NCBI GenBank assembly: GCA_964609625.1
Contig: CAZSRS010000050.1
Span: 1 to 25,673 of the forward strand
Origin: G963674665 sp964609625
GTDB taxonomy: Bacteria > Desulfobacterota > Desulfovibrionia > Desulfovibrionales > Desulfovibrionaceae
Direction: 5' to 3'
Length of the DNA: 25,673 nucleotides
The notes under the pieces are model-generated. The model saw only the letters and a program-made list of their open reading frames with translations. It did not search any database and was not told the origin of the DNA. Positions 1 through 8,934 of the stretch are shown here, piece by piece. The translations under genes were made by a program, and so were the position numbers. Within the stretch, counting starts at the first letter, position 1, and the number at the start of each line of letters is the position of its first letter.

Positions 1-53
1 TCTAGGCTTTTTCTAGATCATGCCAGAAGTGCGGAGCGAAGGCAATAGCCACG

Positions 54-3000
54 TTGGGAAAAGAACGCCGCGATATTATCGGAACACCTATCAAACAGTA
101 TTTTCCTCCGGAAATTGTTCTTTTCCGGCAGAAAATGTTCCAGAAAGCCATCCATTCCGCCCGGCCCGTCCGCTTCTCGGACCGTCGCGCCGGTACCGAC
201 CTGGATTTAATCTGCGCCCCTGTCCTCGGGGCCGATGGCCAAGTCACCGCTGTGGCGGTCTCCGCTCGCGACATCACCGAAATGAAACAGACCGAGCAGG
301 AATTGCTGCAACGGATCAAGGAACTCCGCTGCCTGCACGGCATCTTTCAAATCAAGGATACCGCATCCCATGACCTGGAAGCCATGCTGCATGGTATTGT
401 TGCCCTCTTGCCCCCGGCCTTCAGGTATCCCGACATCGCAGCCGCGCGCCTGCTTTTCGACAACCGCGAATACGCGACTTCCGACTTTCAGGTCACACCC
501 TGGCGCCTCTACGAGCCGATCCTCATTGACGGCACCTCGCGGGGGCAAATCGAAGCCGTCTATCGCGACGCCCCCCCTGTCGAGTACGGCGCCCCTTTTC
601 TTCCCGAGGAACGCACCCTGCTCGCCGCCGTGGCTGGACGTGTCAGAAGCATCGTCGAGGGCCATGAAGCACGGCTCGCCCACCAGGAATCGGAGCAACG
701 CTACCGCGCCTTGTTCCAGGCCGCGGGGGACGCCCTCATGGTCATGGACACCGAGAGCCGTATTCTCGATGTCAATCAAGCCACGTGCACCCAGCTTGGC
801 TATTCGCGTGACGAACTCCTGACCATGCATACTCACGAGGTAGTCGACGCTCCTCATAAGCTATCTGTTCCTAAAACAATTCAGGACACGATCAATGTCG
901 GAAGCCTGACCTTCGAGTCTAAAATCCGTCGCAAGGACGCTTCGACCCTGGACATAGAAGTCTGCACAACGCATATATCCTTTGAAAACAGGCCAGCCAT
1001 CCTCTGCGTGACCCGGGACATCTCCGCCCGCAAACGACTCGAGGAATGCCTGATGCGGAGCAAGACAGAAGCCGAATCGGCCAACAAGGCAAAGAGCGAC
1101 TTCCTCGCGCGCATGAGCCATGAAATCCGCACGCCCATGAACGCAATCCTCGGGATGACGGAACTGCTCCTGGACACGAGCCTCAAAGGGGAGCAGCGTG
1201 ACTATCTCGAAACAATACACGAGGCCGGCCAGCATCTGCTGAACGTGATCAACGACATCCTGGACTTGTCCAAGATCGAGGCCCGGCGCATGGAACTGGT
1301 CGATCAGGACTTCGATCTGCACCAATGCATCTCCTCGACCCTGCGCACCCTGCGCGTGCAAGCCACGGCCAAGGGCCTGACACTGAACTATCGCATTGCC
1401 AGGGACACGCCGCGTTTCATCAAGGGGGACTTGCCCCGGCTGCGGCAGGTGCTCGTCAATCTCGTGAGCAACGCCATCAAGTTCACCGATACTGGTGAGG
1501 TCACCGTACGCGTGGAGACCGCGCCGGACATCCTCTGCCCCCTCAAGGGCGGACTGCCCTTGCTCTTCCGTGTGGACGACACCGGCGTCGGCATTCCTCC
1601 CGAAAAACTGCGCTATGTGTTCGAGAAGTTTACTCAGGCTGGAGATACCCAGAGCCGCCGCGAAGGCGGCACCGGCCTGGGACTGGCCATTTGCCACCGT
1701 CTCGTGGCCATGATGGGGGGGCGCATCTGGGCCGAAAGCGAAATTGGCCGGGGCAGCGTGTTCCTGTTCACTGTCGTGTTCCAGCCGGGTACGCCTCCCA
1801 CGGCAACAGTGCAGCGACCCGAACCAGTCCAAGAAGCTGGAGCCGGCGTCCGACTCAAGGTCCTGCTCGTGGAAGACAACCCCATGAATGTCAAGGTGGC
1901 CAGGGTATTTCTCGACCGTTCCGGCCATCAGACAACCGTGGCCGAGGACGGGGCCCAGGCCTTGGCCATTCTCGCCCGCGAACCCTTCGATATCGTGCTC
2001 ATGGACGTGGAAATGCCCGTCATGGATGGCTGGGAAGCCACCTCCAGACTGCGCGCCGGCCAAGCCGGCGACGGCAACAGGAATATTCCGGTCATCGCCT
2101 TGACCGCCCATGTCCTGCAGGACTTTCGCGAACGCTGTACCCAGGCGGGCATGACTAACTATGTTGCAAAACCCATGAATTTCCGCGAGCTTGCCGCGAT
2201 CATGAACCGGGAAGTGGCTGAATCTGGCCGTCCGCCTTTGCTGCTCAAGTCATCCCCCGAACCCGCACCGCCCGTGCTGGATGTGCACCACGCCCTGGAG
2301 CGGTTGGACCGCGATGTGGACCTCTATCTCGAGGTGGTCGCCACAACCGTGGGCGAGTTGCCCCAACGCTTCGCCGCCCTGTCCGACCTCGTATCCCAGG
2401 GGGGCGGGTACGAAGCAAGCCGTGCCGCCCACTCCCTGAAGGGAAACCTGGGCACCATCGGTGCGGAGCGTGCCGCCGCCGCGGCCAAAGCCGTGGAGGA
2501 CAACCTACGAATCGGCACCACGGAACTCGCCGCCCTCCATCTGTCCGCACTCGTGACAGCCATCGATGAATTGCGTCAACAGGCTCCACCCATACTTTTC
2601 GCGTCCCTCGGCTCCTTGCCGGAGACCCTCGATCGTCGGCGGCATGCCCGGGTACAGGTCGTCGGTTTCATGGCACAGCTCACAAACGGAAGCACTCCCT
2701 TCACCGCGATGGTCCAAGACATCTCTCCTCACGGCCTGGGCCTTTCTCTGCCGCATGGAACCAGCTTCCGAGCCAATGCGCGGGTCAGCATCCAGCTGTG
2801 TCATGGGGGGGCGGTGCTGATCCCGGATCTGGAGATCACCATTCGCTGGTGCGACGGACGACGAGCCGGCTGTGAGGCAGAACACCCTGGACATGTCGAT
2901 CTCCAATGGGTGCTCAGCGATCTGCTCTCGGAACGCTGGAGCATGGCGGAAATTGATCTGGACACTACACCCGCGCATCGTAACCCGCGGATGCCGTGTA

Positions 3001-3065
3001 CCTCGGAGCAGTCCACAGAGGAGGCCTATCCGTGCGGAGACAATCCTGGGTCGCAACCATCGTAA
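54..3065 (+). CDS. Hybrid histidine kinase with REC, Hpt and C-terminal PilZ domains
   Basis: Multi-step phosphorelay sensor kinase, about 1003 residues, apparently cytoplasmic since no membrane segment is seen. Domains in order: the tail of a PAS domain (about 1-75), a GAF-like region (about 85-205), a PAS domain (about 215-330), HisKA with phospho-acceptor His356 in MSHEIRTP, HATPase with N box, DTGVGIP and GTGLGLAI (to about 580), a receiver with Asp651 in LMDVEMPVMDG, an Hpt domain with His793 in AAHSLKGN, and PilZ with RxxxR (R862-R866) and DxSxxG (D889-G894), the two c-di-GMP-binding motifs. About 45 unrecognised residues follow. The domains are clear; coupling of c-di-GMP to the relay is inference. 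The start is uncertain: the first possible codon is TTG at 54, behind an in-frame TAG at 3-5, and it cuts into the first PAS domain, so the gene may be 5'-truncated or frameshifted. The next gene starts 135 nt downstream. Confidence 0.9.
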   Translation: MGKERRDIIGTPIKQYFPPEIVLFRQKMFQKAIHSARPVRFSDRRAGTDLDLICAPVLGADGQVTAVAVSARDITEMKQTEQELLQRIKELRCLHGIFQIKDTASHDLEAMLHGIVALLPPAFRYPDIAAARLLFDNREYATSDFQVTPWRLYEPILIDGTSRGQIEAVYRDAPPVEYGAPFLPEERTLLAAVAGRVRSIVEGHEARLAHQESEQRYRALFQAAGDALMVMDTESRILDVNQATCTQLGYSRDELLTMHTHEVVDAPHKLSVPKTIQDTINVGSLTFESKIRRKDASTLDIEVCTTHISFENRPAILCVTRDISARKRLEECLMRSKTEAESANKAKSDFLARMSHEIRTPMNAILGMTELLLDTSLKGEQRDYLETIHEAGQHLLNVINDILDLSKIEARRMELVDQDFDLHQCISSTLRTLRVQATAKGLTLNYRIARDTPRFIKGDLPRLRQVLVNLVSNAIKFTDTGEVTVRVETAPDILCPLKGGLPLLFRVDDTGVGIPPEKLRYVFEKFTQAGDTQSRREGGTGLGLAICHRLVAMMGGRIWAESEIGRGSVFLFTVVFQPGTPPTATVQRPEPVQEAGAGVRLKVLLVEDNPMNVKVARVFLDRSGHQTTVAEDGAQALAILAREPFDIVLMDVEMPVMDGWEATSRLRAGQAGDGNRNIPVIALTAHVLQDFRERCTQAGMTNYVAKPMNFRELAAIMNREVAESGRPPLLLKSSPEPAPPVLDVHHALERLDRDVDLYLEVVATTVGELPQRFAALSDLVSQGGGYEASRAAHSLKGNLGTIGAERAAAAAKAVEDNLRIGTTELAALHLSALVTAIDELRQQAPPILFASLGSLPETLDRRRHARVQVVGFMAQLTNGSTPFTAMVQDISPHGLGLSLPHGTSFRANARVSIQLCHGGAVLIPDLEITIRWCDGRRAGCEAEHPGHVDLQWVLSDLLSERWSMAEIDLDTTPAHRNPRMPCTSEQSTEEAYPCGDNPGSQPS

Positions 3066-3200
3066 GTCCGCACAGGTATTCTTCCCACGACGACACATAA
3101 CCTGGCTACTGCTATTGATATTTGGATTCCAAGCATCACCAGCGCGACTGTTCGATTCCGCGCACGTACGGCGCCTTGTAACCCTTGGAGGAATTTCACC

Positions 3201-5249
3201 GTGAAGCATCTCAAGCTGGGAGTGAAAATCGGCATCGGCTTCGGCATTCTCATCCTCATTTCCTGTGTCCTCGGCAGCGTTGCGTATTACAACATGGCCA
3301 ACGTCGAGGGTGATTCCTCCAAACTGGCCATCGAAAACATCCCGGCGGTGGGCCTTGCCAACGATGTGGAGCGCAACGCCCTGTTGTTGCTGTACGACAT
3401 GCGTGGCTACAGCCTGACCATGGATGCGGCCTATTACCAGGATGCCCGCGAATACCTGAAGAAATTGGAAGGATTCCTCGAACAGGCAAGGCAACATGCG
3501 GAAAAGTATCCCAGACTCACTGCCTTGAAGCAGAACGTCCTGGAAGCGACTGCGAGGAAAGACCAGTACAAGGCGCTCATGGTTGAAAGCGAGACCGCCA
3601 TCAAGACCATGGAGCGCCTCAACACTCAGCTGTTTGAAGCCGCGGTCTCCTTCATGAAGGAAAGCGCCGCCTACCTGGGCAACATGGAAGAAACCCTCAT
3701 AAGGGAATTCAGGGACGAGACCCCGCCCCATAAACTCGAAGAGCGCCTCGGGAAAATATCCAAGATCAATGACATCATCGACATGGGCAACGACAGCCGC
3801 ATCAACAACTTCCGAGGCCGAGCCCTGCGCGACATGAGCATTTTCCAAAGCTCCCTGGAACCGTTCCCGAAGATCGAAAAGCTCCTGGACGAGATTCGAG
3901 CCGATACACGCCAAGAGGTCAACCTCAAACAGTTGGACACAGTTCGGGCTGCCGCCAACACTTACAAGGCCGCGCTCCAGGAATACGGCACCAACTGGAC
4001 GCGACTCCAGGAGATCGACAAGCAGAGTCTCGAGGTGGCCAGGCAAGTCCTCGATGCCGCCCAGCAGACAGCCACCGACGGCATGGGCAATACCACGGAC
4101 ATGGCCCAGAACGCGGTGGTCAGCCTCAAGTCCGCGGAATCGATCATCCTCGTGGGCCTGATCATCGCCACTCTCATCGGCATCGCCGTGGCTGTGTTCC
4201 TGACCCTGGCCATCACCCGCCCCATCATCAAGGGGGTGGGATTCGCCCAGGCCATGGCCACGGGCGATTTCACGCAAAAGCTTGACATCGACCAGCGGGA
4301 TGAGGTGGGTACCCTGGCCGCGGCCTTGAACGACATGGTGGACCGCCTGCGTGACGTCGTGGCGGAAGTCCAGACCGCCACGGACAACGTGGCCGCCGGC
4401 AGCGAGGAACTCTCGTCCTCGGCCCAGAGCCTTTCCCAAGGTGCCACGGAACAGGCGGCCAGCGTCGAGGAGATATCTTCCTCCATGGAGCAGATGACTT
4501 CCAACATCAAACAGAACGCGGACAACGCGCAGCAGACCCAATCCATCGCGGTGCAGGCTGCCAAGGATGCCCAGGCCGGCGGCGAAGCCGTGCTCAACGC
4601 CGTGGCTGCCATGAAGAACATCGCCGAGAAGATCTCCATCATCGAGGAGATTGCCAGGCAGACAAACCTGCTGGCCCTGAACGCGGCCATCGAGGCTGCC
4701 CGAGCCGGTGAGCACGGCAAGGGCTTCGCCGTTGTGGCCGCCGAAGTCCGTAAACTCGCCGAGCGTAGTGGCGCCGCGGCTGCGGAAATCAGCGAGCTCT
4801 CCAGCTCCAGCGTGCGGATCGCCGAGAACGCGGGGAACATGCTCAGGAAAATGGTTCCGGACATCCAGAAGACCGCGGATCTGATTCAGGAGATCGCGGC
4901 GGCCAGCAACGAACAGAACTCTGGCGCGGCACAGATCAACAAGGCCATCCAGCAACTCGACCAGGTGGTGCAACAGAACGCCTCTGCTTCCGAGGAAATG
5001 GCCTCGACCTCGGAGGAACTCTCGAGTCAGGCTGAACAGCTCATGAGCACCATGACCTTCTTCCGGGTTTCCAGCTCCGGCACCCAGGCTAAAAACCGCC
5101 AGCTCAAGGCCCTGCCAAGGGGCGGAGCGTCGGCAAGCAGGCCCACCTCTGCGCTTCACCACAAACAGGGTGCTGCCCGTATGGCCGCTGGTAGCGGTTT
5201 GGCCCTGGACATGGGCAGTACGTCCGAAGACGACTTCGAGCGATTTTAG
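3201..5249 (+). CDS. Methyl-accepting chemotaxis protein with long helical periplasmic sensor
   Basis: Chemoreceptor of 682 residues that would pass ligand signals to CheA through CheW. A first membrane helix lies at about residues 8-30, a periplasmic, almost entirely helical region at about 31-310, a second membrane helix at about 314-337, then HAMP (about 338-392) and the cytoplasmic signalling hairpin whose tip holds the family motif around IARQTNLLALNAAIEAARAG (from about 484). The roughly 280-residue sensor suggests the helical bimodular (HBM) type, which in known cases binds organic acids; the ligand here is unknown. GTG at 3201 is chosen because TTGGAGG lies about 10 nt upstream. No C-terminal CheR-binding pentapeptide is seen. 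The cheW-like gene begins 14 nt after the stop, so the two are probably co-transcribed. Confidence 0.94.
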   Translation: MKHLKLGVKIGIGFGILILISCVLGSVAYYNMANVEGDSSKLAIENIPAVGLANDVERNALLLLYDMRGYSLTMDAAYYQDAREYLKKLEGFLEQARQHAEKYPRLTALKQNVLEATARKDQYKALMVESETAIKTMERLNTQLFEAAVSFMKESAAYLGNMEETLIREFRDETPPHKLEERLGKISKINDIIDMGNDSRINNFRGRALRDMSIFQSSLEPFPKIEKLLDEIRADTRQEVNLKQLDTVRAAANTYKAALQEYGTNWTRLQEIDKQSLEVARQVLDAAQQTATDGMGNTTDMAQNAVVSLKSAESIILVGLIIATLIGIAVAVFLTLAITRPIIKGVGFAQAMATGDFTQKLDIDQRDEVGTLAAALNDMVDRLRDVVAEVQTATDNVAAGSEELSSSAQSLSQGATEQAASVEEISSSMEQMTSNIKQNADNAQQTQSIAVQAAKDAQAGGEAVLNAVAAMKNIAEKISIIEEIARQTNLLALNAAIEAARAGEHGKGFAVVAAEVRKLAERSGAAAAEISELSSSSVRIAENAGNMLRKMVPDIQKTADLIQEIAAASNEQNSGAAQINKAIQQLDQVVQQNASASEEMASTSEELSSQAEQLMSTMTFFRVSSSGTQAKNRQLKALPRGGASASRPTSALHHKQGAARMAAGSGLALDMGSTSEDDFERF

Positions 5250-5263
5250 CCTGGAGAAATGCC

Positions 5264-5761
5264 ATGCATGATACAAGCCTGCACCAGTACCTGACGTTTC
5301 ATCTCGGCGAGGAGACCTTTGCCTTGAACATCGGCGCTGTGCGCGAGATCATCGACGACAAGAGCTTCACCAAGATCCCGCGCACTCCTGAATTCATGCG
5401 CGGCGTCATCAATCTCAGGGGGCACGCCGTGCCCGTGGTTGATTTGCGCCTCAAGTTCGGCATGAGCAAGACCGAGCTGCACGTGAACACCTGCGCCATC
5501 ATCACCGACATTCCCGTCGGCGGGTCTTCCGTGCAGATCGGCGCCCTGGCGGATTCAGTGGAAGAGGTGGTGGAAATCAAACCCGAGGACATCGACCCCG
5601 CCCCCGCGATTGGGGCAGCTGTCGAAGCCGCCTTTATCAAGGGCATGGGCAAACGTCACAAGCAATTCATCATCATTCTCGACGAGGCGCACTTCCTGTC
5701 CGACGTCGAGTTCAACCACGTCGTGGCACAGGAACAAATACCTCCTGAGATTTCGACTTAA
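5264..5761 (+). CDS. cheW: Chemotaxis adaptor protein CheW
   Basis: Cytoplasmic scaffold that links chemoreceptors to the CheA kinase. The 165-residue product is a single CheW domain of normal length. Recognisable elements are an N-terminal YLTFHLGEETFALNI strand pair, the IPRTPEFMRGVINLRGHAVPVVDLR core (residues about 38-63), and the later GALADSVEEVVEI segment. The ATG at 5264 has GGAG about 10 nt upstream. It sits 14 nt behind the chemoreceptor gene, which suggests a dedicated receptor-adaptor pair; no cheA, cheB, cheR or cheY is in the window, so the kinase must be encoded elsewhere. About 1 kb of non-coding AT-rich sequence follows. Confidence 0.95.
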   Translation: MHDTSLHQYLTFHLGEETFALNIGAVREIIDDKSFTKIPRTPEFMRGVINLRGHAVPVVDLRLKFGMSKTELHVNTCAIITDIPVGGSSVQIGALADSVEEVVEIKPEDIDPAPAIGAAVEAAFIKGMGKRHKQFIIILDEAHFLSDVEFNHVVAQEQIPPEIST

Positions 5762-5988
5762 GGTGTCCATCCCATGCAGCTATTATCATCTCCGTGATGT
5801 TGATGCGAGAGCACACCAGCTCGTATATCTAACTGCGGTTGTAAATGAGATGCAAGTAGCATGTTCATTCAATGCCTAATTCATCCTATCTACGATGCAA
5901 CGATTTATATTTGCTTAGTACTCTATTTCATCTCATGATATAGCACATTTCTCTTTCTGAGCCACCATTACATTTTCTCAAGCAGATA

Positions 5989-6028
5989 TTTCACGAATGC
6001 ACTGCCAAACAACAGTGCATTCGTGAAA
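5989..6028. repeat. Perfect 16-bp inverted repeat with 8-nt loop
   Basis: The arm at 5989-6004 (TTTCACGAATGCACTG) is the exact reverse complement of 6013-6028, separated by an 8-nt spacer. No T-run follows on either strand, so it is not an ordinary intrinsic terminator. It could be a structured RNA element, an operator or a mobile-element scar. Confidence 0.85.
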
Positions 6029-6483
6029 CAAGCCATCTGCACCCCATCGTGTTCCGACTCGCTCGGGGCACAATGTTTAGGCCGGCCCTCTCGTGATGGG
6101 GGCAATTTCATGGATCGAGACACGGAAAACAGCGTCCTGCCGACGTACGTCGCTATTCGCATTCCACACCTCATTCGGTCGTGCAGGTCACGGAACAGCT
6201 TCTACCCCTGCCCGAGGCCCGGTTTTTGCTTTATTATCCCCTTTAAATTTATATAGATGCGAACAAATCTATCGCTATGCCCTGCGCTTGCCCCCATAAT
6301 TATGCGCGATATCCTGCGCAACATCTTGCAAAAATATAACGCGATTATGCTCGATCCTTCACAAAAATTCAGGCATGGCATCACTGCCTACACCACGAGA
6401 AAGCTTCTCACTCTAAATCGCATAGATGTGCTATATCATTTTGTGTAGACCTCGCTTTCATTCCTGCACGACTCAACAATCCT

Positions 6484-6501
6484 TTTGCTTATTCAAGCAA
6501 A
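6484..6501. repeat. Small 7-bp inverted repeat
   Basis: TTTGCTT (6484-6490) and AAGCAAA (6495-6501) form a 7-bp stem with a 4-nt loop inside the AT-rich region. A short T-run follows about 10 nt later, which is too distant for a typical terminator. Function unknown. Confidence 0.4.
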
Positions 6502-6560
6502 GCTGTGCATATTTTTCGAGCAGGTTTGCACATGCTCATTTTTTCAGGCAATTGCACGCA

Positions 6561-6593
6561 ATTTTGCATATGCCTTTATGCGCAAAATATAAT
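6561..6593 (+). promoter_or_regulatory. Possible promoter overlapped by an inverted repeat
   Basis: A TATAAT hexamer lies at 6588-6593, with a weak -35-like TTGCAT at 6564-6569 (18-nt spacing). The same stretch holds an imperfect inverted repeat, ATTTTGCAT (6561-6569) against ATGCGCAAAAT (6578-6588), covering the -35 to -10 interval as an operator might. It is about 205 nt upstream of the CBS-protein start, so a long leader is implied. This rests on pattern only; AT-rich DNA yields such matches by chance. Confidence 0.3.
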
Positions 6594-6799
6594 TTGTGAA
6601 TTCATGAACAAAATTTTTAATCTGTAAAATAGCTATGTTATAACTTTGCGCTTTGTTCCTGCCCAATACACGGCACGCAAGTTGTATTGCTTGTACCAAT
6701 CTGCGCGAAAGCAGACTCGCAAGACACGCACGTCGCGGAAGACCCGATAATCCGGCCCCAGGCTCCGTGCCCGGCCAAAATGAGGAGGAAAAGGCAAGT

Positions 6800-7351
6800 A
6801 TGAACGGAATCGTCAAGGACTTCACGGTCCCCATCGGCAAGTTCCCCATGATCTCGGAATCCGCCACCTTTGCCGGGGCGGTCATGGCCCTCGACAGGGC
6901 GCAGGAAGAGTTCATGGCCGGCAAACGGGAGCAGCGCATAATGCTGGTTTGCGACAGCGAGAACAAGATCGTCGGCAAGCTCTCGCCCGTGGACGTGGTC
7001 AGGGGGCTCGAGCCGGATTTCGACAAGCTCGTGGATGCCCAGGCCAGCAGTTTCGTCAGCACCGCCTATGTCATCGAGAGCATGAAGGACCAGACCCTGC
7101 TCTGGTCAAAGCCTCTGGACGATCTGTGCAAACTGGCCAAGGAAGTGAGGATCAAGGACTTCATCCGCAAGCCTGCATCTTCGCAGATCATCAATGCGGG
7201 AGACTCCCTGAACCTGGCCTTTCATCGCTTTGTCCTGCACCGCCACGATTCCCTGTTCGTCATGGAGGACCACAAGCTGATCGGCCTGCTGCGCTTTTCG
7301 GATGTCTACAAGGAGATCGTCCGCAAAATCAAGGAAGTTTGCCGCGTATGA
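6800..7351 (+). CDS. CBS-domain pair protein
   Basis: A 183-residue soluble protein made of two CBS motifs (about residues 5-70 and 116-180). The second shows the usual CBS strand and helix pattern in DSLFVMEDHKLIGLLRFSDVYKEI, and the first in RIMLVCDSENKIVGKLSPVDVV. CBS pairs bind adenine nucleotides or similar ligands and regulate partner proteins. The ATG at 6800 is preceded by a strong AGGAGGAAAAGG. The anion permease gene begins 73 nt downstream, so a role in tuning or co-regulating transport is a reasonable inference, without direct evidence. No catalytic domain is attached. Confidence 0.85.
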   Translation: MNGIVKDFTVPIGKFPMISESATFAGAVMALDRAQEEFMAGKREQRIMLVCDSENKIVGKLSPVDVVRGLEPDFDKLVDAQASSFVSTAYVIESMKDQTLLWSKPLDDLCKLAKEVRIKDFIRKPASSQIINAGDSLNLAFHRFVLHRHDSLFVMEDHKLIGLLRFSDVYKEIVRKIKEVCRV

Positions 7352-7424
7352 GGCAGTCCAACGGCACTATCCACCACGAATCCAGCCATCGTCGCCTGTC
7401 CTGGAACCTTAATGGAGGAAGAAT

Positions 7425-8906
7425 ATGAGCACTACCGCTGAACACGCACCCAATCCGGACTACAGAACCCCGGACGAACTCGTTGCCGAAGAACACGAAC
7501 CCGAAGGTCCCAAGCAGTCCTCGAAAGCCATGGTCATCAAGCTGCTCATCGCCTTGGGGCTGGGCATCTTCATCATCATGCTCCCCCGCCCGGACAACCT
7601 GCCCGTGGAAGGCCACAGGTTGGGGGCCATTCTGTTGCCCATCGTCTTTCTATGGGTCTCCGAGGCCATTCCCATCGGTATCACAGCCCTTGTAGCCACC
7701 GCGCTGATGATCATGTTCAACGTCACCAAGGCCTCGGATGCTTGGGCGCCCTATGCCAACAGGGCGGTCATGTTCGTGATGATGATCATTATGTTCGGCG
7801 TGGTTCTCAACGAGGTCGGCCTGGCCAAGCGCCTCTTGTTCTGGATCCTCAAGTTCGCCGGCACCAACGTCAAGAAGCTGAGTTTCTTCATAGCCATCAG
7901 CAGTACGCTACTATCGACGATCTTTCATGATGCCACCATCACCATCATCATGCTCTTCGCCATCCTGCCCCTGTTCAGGGCCATGGGCATCACCCCGAAC
8001 AAGAGCAACAACCTGAGTAAGTTTTTCGTCATCCTCATCCCCCTGGCAGCCTCGGCCGGCGGTTTCGGCACCCTGCTCGGCGGCGGTCGCTGCGCCCTGG
8101 CCGTGGACATCACCCAGAAGTACATCCTGGAAACCACCGGCGTGGTATTGAAGATAGGCTTCCTGAAGTACGCGATCATCGAGTTCCCCATCGCCATCCT
8201 CACCGCGATCGCTACCTGGCTTGTCTGCTATGCCATCTTCCGCCCCAAGGAAGTATCCTTGCCCGCCTCGGTCAAGATCGAGTCCATGCCCAGGATGAGC
8301 AACGCTGAAATCGGCGTGGCCGCCATCTTCCTCGGTGCCTTCGTGCTCTGGTTCGCCGGCGACCTGACGGGCTGGGACATCAGCGTGGTGGCGGCCATAG
8401 CCCTGCTGGGATTTTGCGCGCCGGGCTGGGTCTCCTTCAAGACCATTTGCGACAAGTTCCCCTGGGAATCCTGGATCGTCTTCGGATCGGGCGTGTCCCT
8501 GGGTGCGGCCATGCTCAAGAGCGGTCTGGGCAAGTACCTGGCCGAGGTCTGCCTGCCGCTGCTCGAGGGGCAGAGCGCATTCGTCACCTACTACGGCATG
8601 GGCTTCTTCGGATCGATGCTCTCCAGCTTCATGAGCAACTCCGCCGCCGTGGCCCTGAGCCTGCCCATCACTCTGCCCATGGCCGAGATGATGAACATGA
8701 GCGTCGAGGCGGTGGGGCTGCTCGCTCCCATGACCACGTCCTTCATCATGCTCGTCATCGGTTGCCCCCCGACGATTATCGCCTACAGCTCCGGCTACTT
8801 CAGCCAAGTGGACTTCATCAAGGTCGCCGTGCCCTGGTGCCTGATCCTGCTGACCATCTGCGTGCTCGGCGCACTGGTCTACTGGCCCATGATCGGATTC
8901 AACTAG
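7425..8906 (+). CDS. DASS/SLC13-type sodium:anion symporter
   Basis: Integral membrane carrier of 493 residues with about eleven hydrophobic segments after a hydrophilic N-terminus of roughly 35 residues. The C-terminal half carries the family signature around SNSAAVALSLPI (from about residue 404) and GCPPTIIAYSSGYF. In typical members two SNT motifs bind sodium and the carboxylate or sulfate substrate. Here the second reads SNS, while the matching first-half region reads FHDATITII (His168, Asp169), so the site is altered and the substrate cannot be assigned. The ATG at 7425 has GGAGGAAG upstream. It lies between the CBS protein and a single-domain response regulator, presumably in one operon. 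Membrane carrier: sure. Family: fairly sure. Substrate (dicarboxylate, sulfate or other): unknown. Confidence 0.85.
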   Translation: MSTTAEHAPNPDYRTPDELVAEEHEPEGPKQSSKAMVIKLLIALGLGIFIIMLPRPDNLPVEGHRLGAILLPIVFLWVSEAIPIGITALVATALMIMFNVTKASDAWAPYANRAVMFVMMIIMFGVVLNEVGLAKRLLFWILKFAGTNVKKLSFFIAISSTLLSTIFHDATITIIMLFAILPLFRAMGITPNKSNNLSKFFVILIPLAASAGGFGTLLGGGRCALAVDITQKYILETTGVVLKIGFLKYAIIEFPIAILTAIATWLVCYAIFRPKEVSLPASVKIESMPRMSNAEIGVAAIFLGAFVLWFAGDLTGWDISVVAAIALLGFCAPGWVSFKTICDKFPWESWIVFGSGVSLGAAMLKSGLGKYLAEVCLPLLEGQSAFVTYYGMGFFGSMLSSFMSNSAAVALSLPITLPMAEMMNMSVEAVGLLAPMTTSFIMLVIGCPPTIIAYSSGYFSQVDFIKVAVPWCLILLTICVLGALVYWPMIGFN

Positions 8907-8934
8907 GCATCCTCAGGTCTTGACAACGCACATG

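Larger units (their letters stand above)
5762..6799. other. Long AT-rich intergenic region
   Basis: About 1 kb without a convincing gene. Short open frames exist on both strands (for example 6257-6448 on + and 5968-6174 on -), but they lack ribosome-binding sites and show no known protein features. Base composition is clearly more AT-rich than the flanking genes, especially 5780-5990 and 6240-6660. It contains a perfect 16-bp palindrome (5989-6028), a 7-bp hairpin (6484-6501) and a promoter-like area near 6564-6593 (listed separately). It is likely the regulatory region of the downstream CBS/permease operon; it could also carry a small RNA or be the remnant of acquired DNA. Confidence 0.6.

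Noticed and set aside
2505..5276. A 923-codon open frame on the - strand opposite the chemoreceptor gene
   Set aside because: It is antisense to the well-supported chemoreceptor and the end of the kinase; long antisense frames are expected in high-GC coding DNA, and the product has no recognisable domain.
5989..6028. The 16-bp palindrome as an intrinsic terminator of cheW
   Set aside because: It lies over 200 nt after the cheW stop and has no T-run on either strand.
6315..6330. Possible sigma-54 promoter (TGCGCAACATCTTGCA)
   Set aside because: The -12 part fits but the essential GG of the -24 element is GC, and the site is nearly 500 nt from the next gene.
6257..6448. A 63-codon + strand frame in the AT-rich intergenic region
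   Set aside because: No ribosome-binding site, no known family, and codon use unlike the neighbouring genes.
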